64,000 nucleotides of DNA from Actinobacillus seminis (GCF_002263215.1 NZ_NLFK01000002.1:62001-126000); one strand, 5' to 3'. Counted from the first letter of the stretch, positions 31,243-42,021 are shown. Program-made: numbers and translations. The notes: generated by a model from the sequence alone, not told the origin.

Positions 31243-31283
31243 AAGTGCGGTCAAAAATGTGCGTTTTATGCCACCGGGAATGG

Positions 31284-31589
<306 letters not shown>

Positions 31590-31616
31590 TCAAGATAAAA
31601 ATTAAATAGGAATTTT

Positions 31617-32315
31617 ATGAAGCAAAAACAAATCATTCAATTATCGCTTTTTGTGATTGTCTTTTTTATGTTTTTATTGGCAGGCTGGTATTTTTTTGCG
31701 AAACGGAAAGAAGCGGTTTGGGTGACAGTGGATCGTAACTATGATTATATTATGAAAAACGATCCGATTGGACAGAATGCCTCAGCAAAGTTTCATTATT
31801 ATACCTTGGTGTTATCTTGGTCGCCGGCATTTTGTGATGTACAACGTCGGCGTTATGGCGATAAATTACCGGATTCGTTGGAATTGCAATGCGGTAATAC
31901 GCAAAATTTTGGTTGGGTCATTCATGGTTTATGGCCACAAAATCAGCAAGCACGTCGCGTTTCTGATCACCCGCGTTTTTGTCAAGGCGATTTGCCGCGC
32001 GTGGATCAAGAGTTGATTGAGGAATTTTTACCGGATAGCCCTAGCGCCTATTTGTTACAAGGTGAATGGGAAAAACATGGAGCTTGCGCGTTTCCGGATG
32101 CTAGAAGTTATTTTGAAAAAGGGCGTGAGTTATTTAAATCGTTGATTTTGCCGGATTATGAATTAGATACGCGTAATGAATTATTTCGTTGGATTCGTAA
32201 TAATAATCCGCAGTTAGAACATGCCTTTTTAGGCGCTAATCGCAATGAATTATTTATTTGTTACGGTTTGGATTGGCGTGTGATTGATTGTCCGCGCAGT
32301 CGTATTGGTTATTAA
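31617..32315 (+). CDS. rna: Ribonuclease I (RNase T2 family)
   Basis: A periplasmic or envelope endoribonuclease with low base specificity. 232 residues. An N-terminal hydrophobic segment (LSLFVIVFFMFLLAGWYFF) acts as signal peptide or anchor. The two RNase T2 active-site blocks are complete: WVIHGLWPQ with the first catalytic histidine, and EWEKHGAC with the glutamate, lysine and second histidine. Six to seven cysteines suggest disulphides. It is a single-gene unit. Confidence 0.9.
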   Translation: MKQKQIIQLSLFVIVFFMFLLAGWYFFAKRKEAVWVTVDRNYDYIMKNDPIGQNASAKFHYYTLVLSWSPAFCDVQRRRYGDKLPDSLELQCGNTQNFGWVIHGLWPQNQQARRVSDHPRFCQGDLPRVDQELIEEFLPDSPSAYLLQGEWEKHGACAFPDARSYFEKGRELFKSLILPDYELDTRNELFRWIRNNNPQLEHAFLGANRNELFICYGLDWRVIDCPRSRIGY

Positions 32316-32406
32316 TTTTGAAGAAAAAAGCACATCAAGGGCGATTTACCCTCCCTTTAAAAAAGGGGAAACTAAACAACCGACTAATTAAGATGTGGTT
32401 TTTTTT
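32316..32406. other. Post-rna gap with a weak terminator-like fold
   Basis: AAAAAAGCACATC near 32325 can pair imperfectly with GATGTGGTTTTTTTT near 32392-32407, enclosing a small CCCTTT/AAGGGG hairpin. This may end the rna transcript. It runs into the IS-like relic. Confidence 0.4.
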
Positions 32407-32578
32407 ATGACTAAATACAACCAAGCTTTTCAAACAACAATTGATTGATTTTTATCTTAAAAATGGTAAAAATTCGCCGGGCTGTTGGAATTTTCAGCTT
32501 ATAAAAACGACGCTAAAACAACGGATATAACCAATATAATCATCATGGAAAAATGGGTTATCTGTTTTAGTCAAATAA
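32407..32578 (+). pseudogene. IS3-family OrfA (helix-turn-helix) transposase relic
   Basis: Reading across one frameshift gives MTKYNQAF then KQQLIDFYLKNGKN, FQLIKTTLKQRI and SSWKNGLSVLVK. This follows the N-terminal helix-turn-helix part of IS150/IS3-type OrfA proteins of Pasteurellaceae. In-frame stops (after QRI and PI) and a frameshift near 32432 show it is dead. No OrfB or terminal repeats are visible, so only a fragment of the element remains. Confidence 0.6.
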
Positions 32579-32607
32579 CTACCGCTTCCCTACGGTCGTT
32601 GCTGAAT

Positions 32608-32640
32608 CCAAAAAACGTTAAAATTAATTACGTTTTTTGG
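32608..32640. terminator. Terminator downstream of typA
   Basis: CCAAAAAACGT (32608-32618) pairs with ACGTTTTTTGG (32630-32640) around 11 nt. The stem is symmetrical, so it can terminate from either side. Confidence 0.7.
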
Positions 32641-32732
32641 GATTTCCTATTTATAGAGCAAAGTCCTTAGATTTTTCTTTTGCAACTTTCTGTAGAGTGT
32701 TTTTACCTGACAATTTATCATTTTACGATAAA

Positions 32733-34583
32733 CTAATGTGTGCTGGTGCTTGTCGTGGTGCGGTTGGCACGTTTACGATCATTTTCTGTCAGCAATTTTT
32801 TGCGGATGCGAATTGATGTTGGGGTAACTTCAACTAATTCGTCATCATCAATAAATTCAATCGCTTGCTCCAGCGAGAATTTCACCGGTGTAGTCAACTG
32901 AATGGCATCATCTTTGCCGGAAGCGCGCATATTGGTTAATTTTTTACCTTGTAAACAGTTAACCGTTAAATCATTTGAGCGGCTGTGAATACCGATAATT
33001 TGCCCCTCGTACACTTCCAGCCCATGCTCAATCATCAATTTACCGCGTTCTTGCAAGCCCCATAACGCATATGCTAATGCTTTACCGGTCGCATTGGATA
33101 TTAAAACCCCGTTTTTACGCTGACCAATTTCGCCCGGTTTGATATCATCATAATGGCTAAAGCTGGAATATAATAAACCGGTACCGGAGGTCATGGTCAT
33201 AAATTCATTACGGAAACCAATCAAACCGCGGCTTGGGATCACGTATTCTAAACGTGTACGCCCCTTTCCGTCCGGAATCATGTCTTTCACTTCGCCTTTA
33301 CGAATGCCCAACGCTTCCATTACCGCGCCTTGATGTTGTTCTTCAATATCAATGGTCACTTGCTCGAATGGCTCTTGTTTACGGCCATCGATTTGTTTAA
33401 AAATGACTTTTGGACGAGAAACCGCTAATTCGTAACCTTCACGACGCATATTTTCAATTAATACAGATAAATGCAATTCGCCACGACCGGAAACACGAAA
33501 CGCATCCGGATCTTCGGTTTCTTCCACGCGCAATGCCACGTTGTGAATCAATTCTTTTTTCAAACGTTCCAAGATTTGGCGTGAGGTGACATATTTTCCT
33601 TCTTTACCACAGAATGGCGAGGTATTGACGCAGAAGAACATGGTCACCGTCGGCTCATCAACACTTAATGCCGGTAAGGCTTCTACATTGTTAATGTCGC
33701 AAATCGTATCGGAAATATTTAAATCACCCAAACCGGTAATCGCAATAATGTCGCCGGCAAAAGCTTCTTGTGCTTCATAACGTTGTAAGCCAAGATGTCC
33801 CAACACTTGACCAATACGTCCGTTACGAGTTTTTCCATCCGACCCGATTAAGGTAACCGCTTGATTCGGTTTCACGGAACCGCGTTTAATACGCCCAATG
33901 CCGATAACACCGACATAGTTGTTGTAATCCAATTGAGAAATTTGCATTTGGAACGGTTCATCTAAGTGAACTTCCGGCGGCGCAACGTGTTTAACGATCG
34001 CTTCAAATAATGGCGTCATATCCGGTGCTAAATCTTCGTGATCTGAACCTGCAACCCCATTTAACGCGGAAGCATAGATAATCGGGAAATCTAATTGTTC
34101 GTCAGTTGCACCTAAATTTACAAATAAATCAAATACTTGATCTACAACCCAATCCGGTCTCGCGCCCGGTCTATCCACTTTATTGATTACTACAATCGGT
34201 TTTAAACCGTGAGAGAAAGCTTTTTGTGTCACGAAACGGGTTTGCGGCATTGGACCGTCGAAAGCATCAACGATCAATAATACGGAATCCACCATGGATA
34301 ACACGCGTTCCACTTCGCCACCAAAATCCGCGTGTCCCGGAGTATCTACAATGTTAATACGATAATCGTTCCAGTTAATCGCAGTATTTTTGGCTAAAAT
34401 TGTGATACCACGTTCTTTTTCCAAGTCGTTAGAATCCATTATACGTTCGTCAACGTCTCCGCGTGTTTCACCCAATGTGCCGGATTGTTGCAATAATTTG
34501 TCAACAAGGGTGGTTTTACCGTGGTCAACGTGAGCAATAATTGCGATATTGCGCAATTTGTTAATATCAATTTTGTTTGTCAT
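32733..34583 (-). CDS. typA: Ribosome-binding GTPase TypA/BipA
   Basis: A translational GTPase of the EF-G group that binds 70S ribosomes and supports 50S assembly and stress growth. 616 residues. G1 is [10 protein letters not shown] near residue 17, G3 [13 protein letters not shown]4 NKVDRPGA; domain II, EF-G-like domains and the TypA-specific C-terminal domain ([24 protein letters not shown]) are complete. It is divergent from glnA, as in E. coli where bipA neighbours glnA. Confidence 0.97.
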   Translation of the reverse strand: MTNKIDINKLRNIAIIAHVDHGKTTLVDKLLQQSGTLGETRGDVDERIMDSNDLEKERGITILAKNTAINWNDYRINIVDTPGHADFGGEVERVLSMVDSVLLIVDAFDGPMPQTRFVTQKAFSHGLKPIVVINKVDRPGARPDWVVDQVFDLFVNLGATDEQLDFPIIYASALNGVAGSDHEDLAPDMTPLFEAIVKHVAPPEVHLDEPFQMQISQLDYNNYVGVIGIGRIKRGSVKPNQAVTLIGSDGKTRNGRIGQVLGHLGLQRYEAQEAFAGDIIAITGLGDLNISDTICDINNVEALPALSVDEPTVTMFFCVNTSPFCGKEGKYVTSRQILERLKKELIHNVALRVEETEDPDAFRVSGRGELHLSVLIENMRREGYELAVSRPKVIFKQIDGRKQEPFEQVTIDIEEQHQGAVMEALGIRKGEVKDMIPDGKGRTRLEYVIPSRGLIGFRNEFMTMTSGTGLLYSSFSHYDDIKPGEIGQRKNGVLISNATGKALAYALWGLQERGKLMIEHGLEVYEGQIIGIHSRSNDLTVNCLQGKKLTNMRASGKDDAIQLTTPVKFSLEQAIEFIDDDELVEVTPTSIRIRKKLLTENDRKRANRTTTSTSTH

Positions 34584-34942
34584 TTGAGAAATTCTTAAGC
34601 TATAAAAAGTAAAAAATTATAACCGCACTTTGCACCGAAAATACGAAAGGTCGTGGATTATACAACTTTTTACAAAAATGAGCTATTAAATAATCGTAAG
34701 GAAATCTAGCGGAAATCAGATAATTTTCAATTTTAATTGTCCAAAACAGATTAAATCTAAATGAAATATAATTTTTATCTCATTTATTAGTTAATAAATG
34801 CAAAATTAAAAGTTTTTATTAAATATTTTAGAAAAAATACTTGTTTTTTGTAAATGATATGTTATTTTGAGTTCTGTGATTTATAATAATGCACAACATC
34901 AAAATCTTACACGTAACTGTTTTTAACTCTGAGAGGTTTATT
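34584..34942. promoter_or_regulatory. Divergent typA-glnA control region
   Basis: About 360 AT-rich bases between two divergent genes. An uptake signal lies at 34622-34630. TATAAT at 34882-34887 is a candidate -10 for glnA, but no good -35 is at the right spacing, so activation may be needed. I see no clear NtrC-type site. A GAGAGG ribosome site precedes glnA at about 34931-34936. Confidence 0.4.
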
Positions 34943-36358
34943 ATGCCAAATACGGCTGTTGCAAACGTATTTAAGTTAATTGAAGAAAACAATATTAAAT
35001 TCGTACTTCTTCGTTTTACAAATATTAAAGGTAAAGAACATGGCGTTTCCATTCCGGTGAGTCAAATTGATGAAGATCTATTTGAAGATGGTAAAATGTT
35101 CGACGGTTCTTCCGTAGAAGGTTGGAAAGCGATTAATAAAGCAGATATGTTGTTAATGCCAATCGCGGAAACCGCTGTGGTCGATCCGTTTGCGCAAATT
35201 CCAACGCTTTCCATTCGCTGTAGTGTTTATGAGCCGAGTACCATGCAAAGTTATGATCGCGATCCTCGCTCAATTGCGATGCGCGCAGAGAGCTATATGC
35301 GTTCAACCGGCGTGGCAGACAATGTGTTCTTTGGACCGGAACCGGAATTCTTCTTGTTTGACGATGTACGTTTCGATATTTCTATGAATGGTAACTCTTA
35401 TGTTATTGACGATATTGAAGCGGCGTGGAATACCAATAAACAATACGAAGGCGGTAACAATGCTTATCGTCCGTTGAAAAAAGGCGGTTATTGCGCGGTG
35501 GCACCAAACGATAGCGCTCACGACATTCGTTCTGAAATGTGCTTAATTTTAGAAGAAATGGGCTTGGTCATTGAAGCACACCACCATGAAGTAGCGACTG
35601 CCGGACAAAATGAGATTGCAACTCGCTTTAATTCTTTAACCTTAAAGGCGGATGAAACTCAAATTTATAAATACGTGGTGCAAAATGTAGCCGCGGAACA
35701 TGGTAAAACAGCGTGCTTTATGCCAAAACCGATCACCGGCGATAACGGTTCCGGTATGCACTGTAATATGTCGTTAAGCAAAGACGGAAAAAATATTTTC
35801 CAAGGAGATAAATATGCTGGTCTTTCTGAAACCGCGCTTTATTATATCGGCGGTATTATTAAACACGCAAAAGCCTTAAATGCGTTTACCAACCCGTCCA
35901 CCAACTCATACAAACGTTTAGTACCGGGATTTGAAGCGCCGGTATTATTGGCTTATTCTGCAAGTAACCGTTCTGCGTCAATTCGTATTCCGGCAGTTAC
36001 CAGCCCGAAAGCTATCCGTATTGAAGCACGCTTCCCGGATCCGCTGGCGAACCCATATTTAGCATTCTCCGCGTTGTTGATGGCAGGTTTAGATGGTGTG
36101 CTCAACAAAATTCACCCGGGTGATGCAATGGATAAAAACTTATACGATTTGCCGCCGGAAGAATTAAAAGAAATTCCGGCAGTATCAAGCTCTTTAGGTG
36201 AAGCCTTAGATAATCTTGAAAAAGATTATGAATTCCTAACCCAAGGCGGCGTATTCACAAAAGACTTTATTGACGTCTTTATTGAAATGAAACGTAAAGA
36301 GGTAGAACGTCTAAACATGACACCACATCCGGTTGAATTTGAAATGTATTATGCATAG
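34943..36358 (+). CDS. glnA: Glutamine synthetase GlnA (type I-beta)
   Basis: ATP-dependent ligation of ammonium to glutamate; a dodecamer in the cytoplasm. 471 residues from ATG 34943, which follows GAGAGG; the upstream in-frame ATG at 34889 has none and lies beyond the family's N terminus. Conserved blocks are [20 protein letters not shown], the ATP-site [12 protein letters not shown], and NRSASIRIP. The adenylylation tyrosine is present at Y401 in NLYDLPPEE, so activity is probably controlled by GlnE. With gltBD at 42-48 kb it makes the GS-GOGAT route. Confidence 0.97.
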   Translation: MPNTAVANVFKLIEENNIKFVLLRFTNIKGKEHGVSIPVSQIDEDLFEDGKMFDGSSVEGWKAINKADMLLMPIAETAVVDPFAQIPTLSIRCSVYEPSTMQSYDRDPRSIAMRAESYMRSTGVADNVFFGPEPEFFLFDDVRFDISMNGNSYVIDDIEAAWNTNKQYEGGNNAYRPLKKGGYCAVAPNDSAHDIRSEMCLILEEMGLVIEAHHHEVATAGQNEIATRFNSLTLKADETQIYKYVVQNVAAEHGKTACFMPKPITGDNGSGMHCNMSLSKDGKNIFQGDKYAGLSETALYYIGGIIKHAKALNAFTNPSTNSYKRLVPGFEAPVLLAYSASNRSASIRIPAVTSPKAIRIEARFPDPLANPYLAFSALLMAGLDGVLNKIHPGDAMDKNLYDLPPEELKEIPAVSSSLGEALDNLEKDYEFLTQGGVFTKDFIDVFIEMKRKEVERLNMTPHPVEFEMYYA

Positions 36359-36394
36359 TTGATTGAATAGGAATAATATAGTTATAAACTTAAT

Positions 36395-36425
36395 ATAGGC
36401 GGCTACATAGGTCGCCTATTGTTTT
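36395..36425 (+). terminator. Terminator after glnA
   Basis: ATAGGCG (36395-36401) pairs with CGCCTAT (36413-36419), followed by TGTTTTAT. Confidence 0.7.
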
Positions 36426-36531
36426 ATACTAAATCAGTAATGTTGGCAAATTAATCGGCTAATAATTTAATTTACTTGCTTCAATATTTCTTCGATTTTT
36501 GCAGATCTGATGATTAAATTAGCAAAAAATA

Positions 36532-36550
36532 ATTATTGATAATCATTATC
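36532..36550 (+). promoter_or_regulatory. Fur box upstream of the sitABCD-like operon
   Basis: The 19 bases ATTATTGATAATCATTATC match the Fur consensus GATAATGATAATCATTATC at about 16 positions and contain the perfect inner dyad GATAATCATTATC. It lies about 50 bp before the operon's first ATG, consistent with Fur repression when iron is high. MntR-type control cannot be excluded. Confidence 0.8.
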
Positions 36551-36601
36551 AGTTAATATAAGATATGTCTGCATTTATAGTCAATAACACGAGGAGAATT
36601 T

Positions 36602-37483
36602 ATGCGTTTACTTATTGCAATTAGTTTGATGCTTGGAACACTATTCAGTCTACCCGGCTATGCTAAATTTAAGGTGATTACCACTTTTACTGTCATTCAA
36701 GACATTGCACAAAATGTTGCAGGTGATGCAGCCGTCGTTGAGTCGATTACTAAACCGGGAGCGGAAATTCATGATTATGAGCCAACTCCTAAAGACATTG
36801 CTAAAGCGCAGTCGGCTGATTTAATTTTGTGGAATGGATTAAATTTGGAACGTTGGTTTGAGCGTTTTTTCCAGAATATAAATAAGAATGTTCCTTCGGT
36901 TGTAGTAACAGAGGGGATAAAACCTATTTCTATTTCTGAAGGTCCGTATCAAGGTATGCCTAATCCTCATGCATGGATGTCGGCGTCTAATGCCTTAATC
37001 TATATTGAGAACATTAAGCAAGCATTTATCAAATATGATCCGAAAAATGCAGATATTTACCAAAAAAATGCCAGTGCTTATGCGGAAAAAATTAAAGAAC
37101 TGGATAAACCTTTGCGTGAAAAACTTATGCAAGTGCCTGAAAATCAACGTTGGTTAGCAACAAGTGAAGGTGCATTCAGCTATTTGGCTCATGACTATGG
37201 ATTTAAAGAAATTTATTTATGGCCAATTAATGCGGAGCAACAAGGTACACCGCAGCAAGTTCGCAAATTGATTGATTTAGTACGGAAGAATAATGTTCCG
37301 GTGGTCTTTAGTGAAAGCACTATTTCACCTAAACCGGCTCAACAAGTAGCAAAAGAAAGCGGAGCAAAATATGGTGGTGTGCTCTATGTTGATTCATTAT
37401 CAGCTGCTGATGGCCCGGTTCCAACTTATATTGATTTATTAAAAACAACTGTTACTACTATTGTTAAAGGATTTGAAAAATAA
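36602..37483 (+). CDS. sitA: Mn/Fe ABC transporter periplasmic binding protein (SitA/YfeA type)
   Basis: Cluster A-I substrate-binding protein that captures Mn(II)/Fe(II) for the permease. 293 residues with a cleavable signal peptide ([18 protein letters not shown]). The four expected metal ligands are visible: His in GAEIHDYEP, His in NPHAWMS, Glu in [10 protein letters not shown], and Asp in VDSLSAADG. The operon order is binding protein, ATPase, two permeases, as in sitABCD/yfeABCD and Haemophilus mntABCD-like loci. Its stop shares a base with the next start. Which metal is preferred cannot be told from sequence. Confidence 0.92.
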   Translation: MRLLIAISLMLGTLFSLPGYAKFKVITTFTVIQDIAQNVAGDAAVVESITKPGAEIHDYEPTPKDIAKAQSADLILWNGLNLERWFERFFQNINKNVPSVVVTEGIKPISISEGPYQGMPNPHAWMSASNALIYIENIKQAFIKYDPKNADIYQKNASAYAEKIKELDKPLREKLMQVPENQRWLATSEGAFSYLAHDYGFKEIYLWPINAEQQGTPQQVRKLIDLVRKNNVPVVFSESTISPKPAQQVAKESGAKYGGVLYVDSLSAADGPVPTYIDLLKTTVTTIVKGFEK

Positions 37484-38370
37484 TGCACTCTCCGATTCCC
37501 GTATCAATTGATGTACAAAATGTTACCGTTAGATACAATAACGGGCATAAAGCGATTTATGATGTTTCTTTTAGTTTACAAGGAGGAACTACTTGTGCAT
37601 TGGTCGGAGTAAACGGGAGCGGAAAATCAACATTATTTAAGAGCCTAATGGGATTACTTAAACCACAGCAGGGAAACATCCACCTCTGTGGTTTACCTAT
37701 CCGGCAAGCCTTAAAACAAAATTTAGTTTCCTACGTTCCTCAAACAGAAGAAGTCGATTGGCAGTTTCCTGTTTCTGTTTATGATGTTGTCATGATGGGG
37801 CGTTATGGATATATGAATTTTTTGCGTAGACCTAAGACGTCAGATAAGGAACAAGTATTACAGGCAATGCAGCGTGTTGGTATTGAGCATTTAGCTGACC
37901 GTCAAATAGGTGAACTTTCCGGAGGACAGAAAAAAAGAGTATTCCTAGCTCGTACATTAGCACAACAAAGCAGAATTATTCTCTTAGATGAACCTTTTAC
38001 CGGAGTAGACGTACAAACAGAAAATGCAATCATGAGTCTATTGACAAAATTACGTAGTGAAGGCTATTTAATTTTAGTTTCGACCCATAATTTAGGTTCT
38101 ATACCGGATTACTGTGATCAAGTTGTCATGATTAATCGAACAGTATTGGCATCAGGCACGACACCAACGACATTTACGCAAAAAAATTTAGAGTTAGTCT
38201 TTGGCGGTGTATTGCGCCATATTAAGTTGTTAGGTAGTGATTTACATAATGATGCGGATGAGCGTTCTGTGACTGTATTAGCTGACGATGAATTACCTGC
38301 TGTGTTTTATGGTCAAACTAAAGATGATCCTCCGGCACCAATGAGTAAACCAACATTGAGTAAAAAGTAA
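37483..38370 (+). CDS. sitB: Mn/Fe ABC transporter ATP-binding protein (SitB/YfeB type)
   Basis: The cytoplasmic ATPase of the metal importer. 295 residues. Walker A is [10 protein letters not shown] near residue 38, the ABC signature is LSGGQKKR, and Walker [13 protein letters not shown] follows. The C-terminal extension of about 50 residues after the nucleotide-binding domain is usual in the Yfe/Sit subfamily. TAATG overlap with the binding-protein gene indicates coupling. Confidence 0.94.
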   Translation: MHSPIPVSIDVQNVTVRYNNGHKAIYDVSFSLQGGTTCALVGVNGSGKSTLFKSLMGLLKPQQGNIHLCGLPIRQALKQNLVSYVPQTEEVDWQFPVSVYDVVMMGRYGYMNFLRRPKTSDKEQVLQAMQRVGIEHLADRQIGELSGGQKKRVFLARTLAQQSRIILLDEPFTGVDVQTENAIMSLLTKLRSEGYLILVSTHNLGSIPDYCDQVVMINRTVLASGTTPTTFTQKNLELVFGGVLRHIKLLGSDLHNDADERSVTVLADDELPAVFYGQTKDDPPAPMSKPTLSKK

Positions 38371-38394
38371 AAAGGCGCTGTTTAGGAAATTATT

Positions 38395-39249
38395 ATGGTA
38401 GCAATGTTGTTAGAGCCTTTTAGCTATGAGTACATGGTAAAAGCAATAATAGTCAGTGCGGCAGTAGGCGGAATTTGTGCTTTTTTATCTGCATATTTGA
38501 TGTTGAAAGGTTGGTCACTAATCGGTGATGCCTTATCCCATTCCGTCGTACCCGGAGTGGCAATTGCCTATTCTCTGGCTTTGCCATATTCTTTCGGCGC
38601 ATTTTTTTCCGGAATTTTAGCCGCACTTTCTATTATTTGGATAAAATCTATCACAAAATTACGTGAAGATGCCATCATCGGTTTTATTTTTACGACATTT
38701 TTTGCGCTCGGATTATTTATTATTTCGATTAACCCGACGGCAGTCAATGTACAAGAAATTATTTTAGGCAACATATTAGGTATTGCGGATGAAGATATTA
38801 TGCAAGTAGCCTGTATTATTTGTGTTTGTCTGGGCTTATTACTGATCTTTTGGAAAGATTTGGTATTAGTTTTCTTTGATGAAATCCATGCCACTTCTGT
38901 GGGATTGTCCATTAACCGCTATAAAGTTCTTTTTTTCACTTTACTCAGTGCTTGTGTTGTCGCGGCACTTCAAACAGTCGGAGCAATTTTGGTAATTGCA
39001 ATGGTGGTTACACCCGGGGCTACAGCCTATTTGTTAACGGATCGTTTCAGCGTATTGGTAAAAATCGCTGTGTGTCTGGGGACACTCACTAGCGGTATCG
39101 GAGTCTATCTAAGCTATTTCCTTGACGGAGCAACCGGAGGAGTTATTGTTTGTTTACAAACACTGTTATTCCTAATGTCATTCTGTTTTTCACCTAAATA
39201 TGGTTTGTTGACAAGACGCAAAATACACAGGGAGGAGACTAATGGATAG
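38395..39249 (+). CDS. sitC: Mn/Fe ABC transporter permease (SitC/YfeC type)
   Basis: An ABC-3 family inner-membrane permease with about eight helices, 284 residues. Family blocks: LKGWSLIGDALSHSVVPGVAIAY near residue 38, and ALQTVGAILVIAMVVTPGATAYLL near residue 195. It overlaps the next permease by 8 bp (GGAGGAGAC...ATG), so the pair is translated together as a heterodimer. Confidence 0.94.
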   Translation: MVAMLLEPFSYEYMVKAIIVSAAVGGICAFLSAYLMLKGWSLIGDALSHSVVPGVAIAYSLALPYSFGAFFSGILAALSIIWIKSITKLREDAIIGFIFTTFFALGLFIISINPTAVNVQEIILGNILGIADEDIMQVACIICVCLGLLLIFWKDLVLVFFDEIHATSVGLSINRYKVLFFTLLSACVVAALQTVGAILVIAMVVTPGATAYLLTDRFSVLVKIAVCLGTLTSGIGVYLSYFLDGATGGVIVCLQTLLFLMSFCFSPKYGLLTRRKIHREETNG

Positions 39250-40036
39250 CTTTGTTGCTTGGTTTTTAGAACCGATAGCGTATCCGTTTATGCAAAATGC
39301 GTTATTGACTGCCCTGATTGTTGCATTAATTTGTGCAGTATTATCCTGTTATTTAGTATTGAAAGGTTGGGCATTGATGGGGGATGCGGTATCTCATGCG
39401 GTTTTACCGGGAATTATTCTTGCTTATTTACTCGGACTGCCATTGTTATTTGGTGCATTTTGCGCCGGTGTGACCTGTACATTAAGTATCGGGTATTTAA
39501 AAGAAAATAGTCGAATTAAAGAAGATACCGCAATGGGAATTGTATTCTCCGGTATGTTTGCTTTGGGGCTGGTTTTGTTTACCAAAGTAAAAACGGATCA
39601 ACATCTTTCCCACATTCTGTTTGGTAACTTACTCGGTATAAGTGCATTAGAACTCATTCAAACTGCAATTGTTTCAGCCATTATTTTTGCAATTATTTTA
39701 TTAAAACGACGGGATTTTTTACTATATTGTTTCGATCCCAGCCATACCAGAGTCGCAGGCTTATCGCCTAAATTATTGCATTATGGACTGTTAACATTAC
39801 TGGCATTAACAATTATCACTGCAATGCAAGTAGTTGGCGTAATCTTGGTTGTTGCAATGCTTATTTCACCGGGAATTATTGCTTATATATTAACCAAAAG
39901 CTTTGATAAAATGCTGGTAATTGCCATTTGCGTATCGGTGTTCTGTAGCATTTTCGGTGTAATTTTAAGTTATCATTTAGATTCGGCACCCGGTGCTACA
40001 ATCATTTTATTACAAGCAAAAAAAAAAAAAAATTAA
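39242..40036 (+). CDS. sitD: Mn/Fe ABC transporter permease (SitD/YfeD type)
   Basis: Second ABC-3 permease, 264 residues, with LKGWALMGDAVSHAVLPGIILAY and the central MQVVGVILVVAMLISPG. It ends in an A15 run (40018-40032) that codes the lysine tail and then the stop. A slip of one base would replace the last residues with a short different tail but not affect the membrane part. It lies 28 bp before asnB. Confidence 0.92.
   Translation: MDSFVAWFLEPIAYPFMQNALLTALIVALICAVLSCYLVLKGWALMGDAVSHAVLPGIILAYLLGLPLLFGAFCAGVTCTLSIGYLKENSRIKEDTAMGIVFSGMFALGLVLFTKVKTDQHLSHILFGNLLGISALELIQTAIVSAIIFAIILLKRRDFLLYCFDPSHTRVAGLSPKLLHYGLLTLLALTIITAMQVVGVILVVAMLISPGIIAYILTKSFDKMLVIAICVSVFCSIFGVILSYHLDSAPGATIILLQAKKKKN
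40018..40032 (+). repeat. A15 tract at the 3' end of the sitD-like gene
   Basis: Fifteen A in a row inside the coding sequence, directly before the final AAT-TAA. A run of this length is prone to slippage in replication or transcription. Confidence 0.9.
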
Positions 40037-40064
40037 TAATTTTATGTGCTTTTAGGAAAATATT

Positions 40065-41645
40065 ATGTGCGGATTTGTTTTTTCATCATCTTTACCATCA
40101 GATGACTTCAATCGAGGATTTAATAGTCTAACTCATCGTGGTCCTGATCATCAAAGTCTTACCACCGAGTATGGTTGTACTTGGGGATTTCATCGCCTAT
40201 CAATTATGGACTTGAGCGACAAAGGCAACCAGCCATTCCAACATTGTGGCGTACAACTGGTATGTAATGGCGAAATTTATAACTATCAACAACTGAGAAC
40301 CTTGCTGGAAAATGGTTACACATTCCATTCCGGTAGCGATTGTGAAGTTCTTATTCCCCTTTATGAACGCATGGGCATTGAGATCATGATGAAGATGCTG
40401 GACGCGGAATTTGCGTTAGTTTTAATGGATAGCAAAACCGGACAAATTTATGCCGGACGGGATCCAATGGGTATTCGCCCCATGTTTTATGGTTATGATA
40501 AACAAACCGGCGGTATTGCATTTGCTTCTGAAGCCAAAGCCTTAGTGCCATTTTGTCGCGACATTATGCCATTCCCGCCGGGACATTATTATGCTGATGG
40601 CAAATTTATTTGCTACAACGATTTGGCGGATCCAAAAATAGTAGTCGAACAAGATGTTGATACTATCGCTCGGCATTTACGCCGCAAATTAGAAGACGGC
40701 GTCATTAAACGCTTAAGTGCTGATGCGCCGCTCGGCTTCTTATTAAGCGGCGGTTTGGATTCCTCTTTAGTTTGTGCCATTGCACAAAAACAGTTGGATA
40801 AACCAATTAAAACCTTTGCAATCGGTATGGATACTGATCCAATTGATCTCAAATACGCCAAAGAAGTGGCTGATTTTTTAGGCACGGAACATACTGAAGT
40901 GATCATGACCAAAGACGATATACTTGACGCCGTGGAAAAAGTCATTTGGCATTTGGAAACTTGGGATATAACTACCGTGCGCGCCAGTATCGGGATGTAT
41001 TTAGTGTGCAAATATATTCGTCAACATACGGATTTAAAAGTCTTACTCACAGGGGAAGTAAGTGACGAGATTTTCGGTTACAAATATACCGACTTCGCAC
41101 CGAACGCCGCCGAATTCCAAAAAGAAGCACAGAAACGTATTCGTGAACTTTATATGTACGACGTATTACGCGCTGATCGTTGCCTTGCCGCACATTCTTT
41201 AGAAGCACGCGTTCCATTCAGCGATATCGATTTCGTGGATTACGCCATGAGCATCAACCCGGAACGCAAAATGAATGTGTATAACAAAGGGAAATATTTG
41301 CTACGTAAAGCCTTTGAAGGATTAAACTATTTACCGGATAGTATTTTATATCGTGAAAAAGCGGCGTTTAGTGATGCGGTAGGACATTCAATGGTGGATT
41401 ATCTGAAAGCATTTGCTGAAGCACAATATTCGGATAGCGATTTAGCGGATGCCAAAAATAAATATCCATATGGCACACCATTTACCAAAGAATCCTTGCT
41501 TTACCGTGACATCTTTGAAAAATTCTACCCGGGTCAAGCACACTGGATCAAAGATTTCTGGATGCCAAATAAAGAATGGCAAGGTTGCAACGTCAACGAC
41601 CCAAGCGCCCGCGTCCTCGGCAACTATGGTGATAGCGGCAAATAA
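40065..41645 (+). CDS. asnB: Asparagine synthetase B (glutamine-hydrolysing)
   Basis: Makes asparagine from aspartate, ATP and glutamine. 526 residues. The N-terminal class II glutaminase begins at catalytic Cys2 (MCGF) with LTHRGPDH and NGEIYNY. The synthetase domain has the PP-loop LLSGGLDSSLV near residue 229 and LLTGEVSDEIFGYKY, the expected aspartate-binding and Mg sites. Slightly shorter than E. coli AsnB (554). It follows the metal importer by 28 bp but is unrelated in function; its own promoter was not identified. Confidence 0.93.
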   Translation: MCGFVFSSSLPSDDFNRGFNSLTHRGPDHQSLTTEYGCTWGFHRLSIMDLSDKGNQPFQHCGVQLVCNGEIYNYQQLRTLLENGYTFHSGSDCEVLIPLYERMGIEIMMKMLDAEFALVLMDSKTGQIYAGRDPMGIRPMFYGYDKQTGGIAFASEAKALVPFCRDIMPFPPGHYYADGKFICYNDLADPKIVVEQDVDTIARHLRRKLEDGVIKRLSADAPLGFLLSGGLDSSLVCAIAQKQLDKPIKTFAIGMDTDPIDLKYAKEVADFLGTEHTEVIMTKDDILDAVEKVIWHLETWDITTVRASIGMYLVCKYIRQHTDLKVLLTGEVSDEIFGYKYTDFAPNAAEFQKEAQKRIRELYMYDVLRADRCLAAHSLEARVPFSDIDFVDYAMSINPERKMNVYNKGKYLLRKAFEGLNYLPDSILYREKAAFSDAVGHSMVDYLKAFAEAQYSDSDLADAKNKYPYGTPFTKESLLYRDIFEKFYPGQAHWIKDFWMPNKEWQGCNVNDPSARVLGNYGDSGK

Positions 41646-41736
41646 TCTCTCATCTCAACAGTTACCGAAAATTTCGGTAACTGTTTTTACTTAAATGTAC
41701 GTTAACAAAAATGAGTGAAAAATCGACCGCTCTTTT

Positions 41737-41949
41737 ATTCCTCATGAAGAAAACAAACAGTCCATTATTGCCGCTTATCGCAGCGGAAGTTGCGGTTCTT
41801 GCAAAACCAAAGTAATCAGTGGCGACTATGAAACCACCGGTCAAGTTGGTTTAACTGAACAAGAAATCGCTGAGTGCTACGTCCTTGCTTGTAACTGACA
41901 ATGAAAGGGCGACATCAGCGTGGATTTATTGCCGGATCAATCTCATTAA
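41737..41949 (+). pseudogene. 2Fe-2S ferredoxin-domain remnant
   Basis: A 70-codon frame reads IPHEENKQSIIAAYRSGSCG, then SCKTKVISGDYETTGQVGLT, EQEIAECYVLACN, TGA, Q, TGA, and KGDISVDLLPDQSH. This is the C-terminal plant-type ferredoxin domain found in Hcr-like and related NADH reductases (Cys-x2-Cys, then a fourth Cys in YVLAC). The first Cys of the cluster motif is missing (YRSGSCG in place of C-x4-C), two in-frame TGA codons interrupt the end, and the flavin/NAD part is absent. A dead tail of a lost gene. Confidence 0.75.
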
Positions 41950-41958
41950 TCCTAAAAA

Positions 41959-42003
41959 AGTGCGGTCAATTTTTACTGATTTTCGCAAAAAAATAGCCGC
42001 ACT
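41959..42003 (-). terminator. Inverted uptake-signal pair after gltD
   Basis: AAAGTGCGG and CCGCACTTT flank about 25 nt, just downstream of the gltD stop on the minus strand. The long loop makes it a weaker terminator than the others. Confidence 0.55.
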
Positions 42004-42021
42004 TTTCGTTATCGTTTAAGT

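Noticed and set aside
41896-41904. TGA codons as selenocysteine in the ferredoxin-domain frame
   Set aside because: Two close TGAs, no obvious SECIS hairpin, the first cluster Cys lost and the N-terminal domain absent; decay explains it better.
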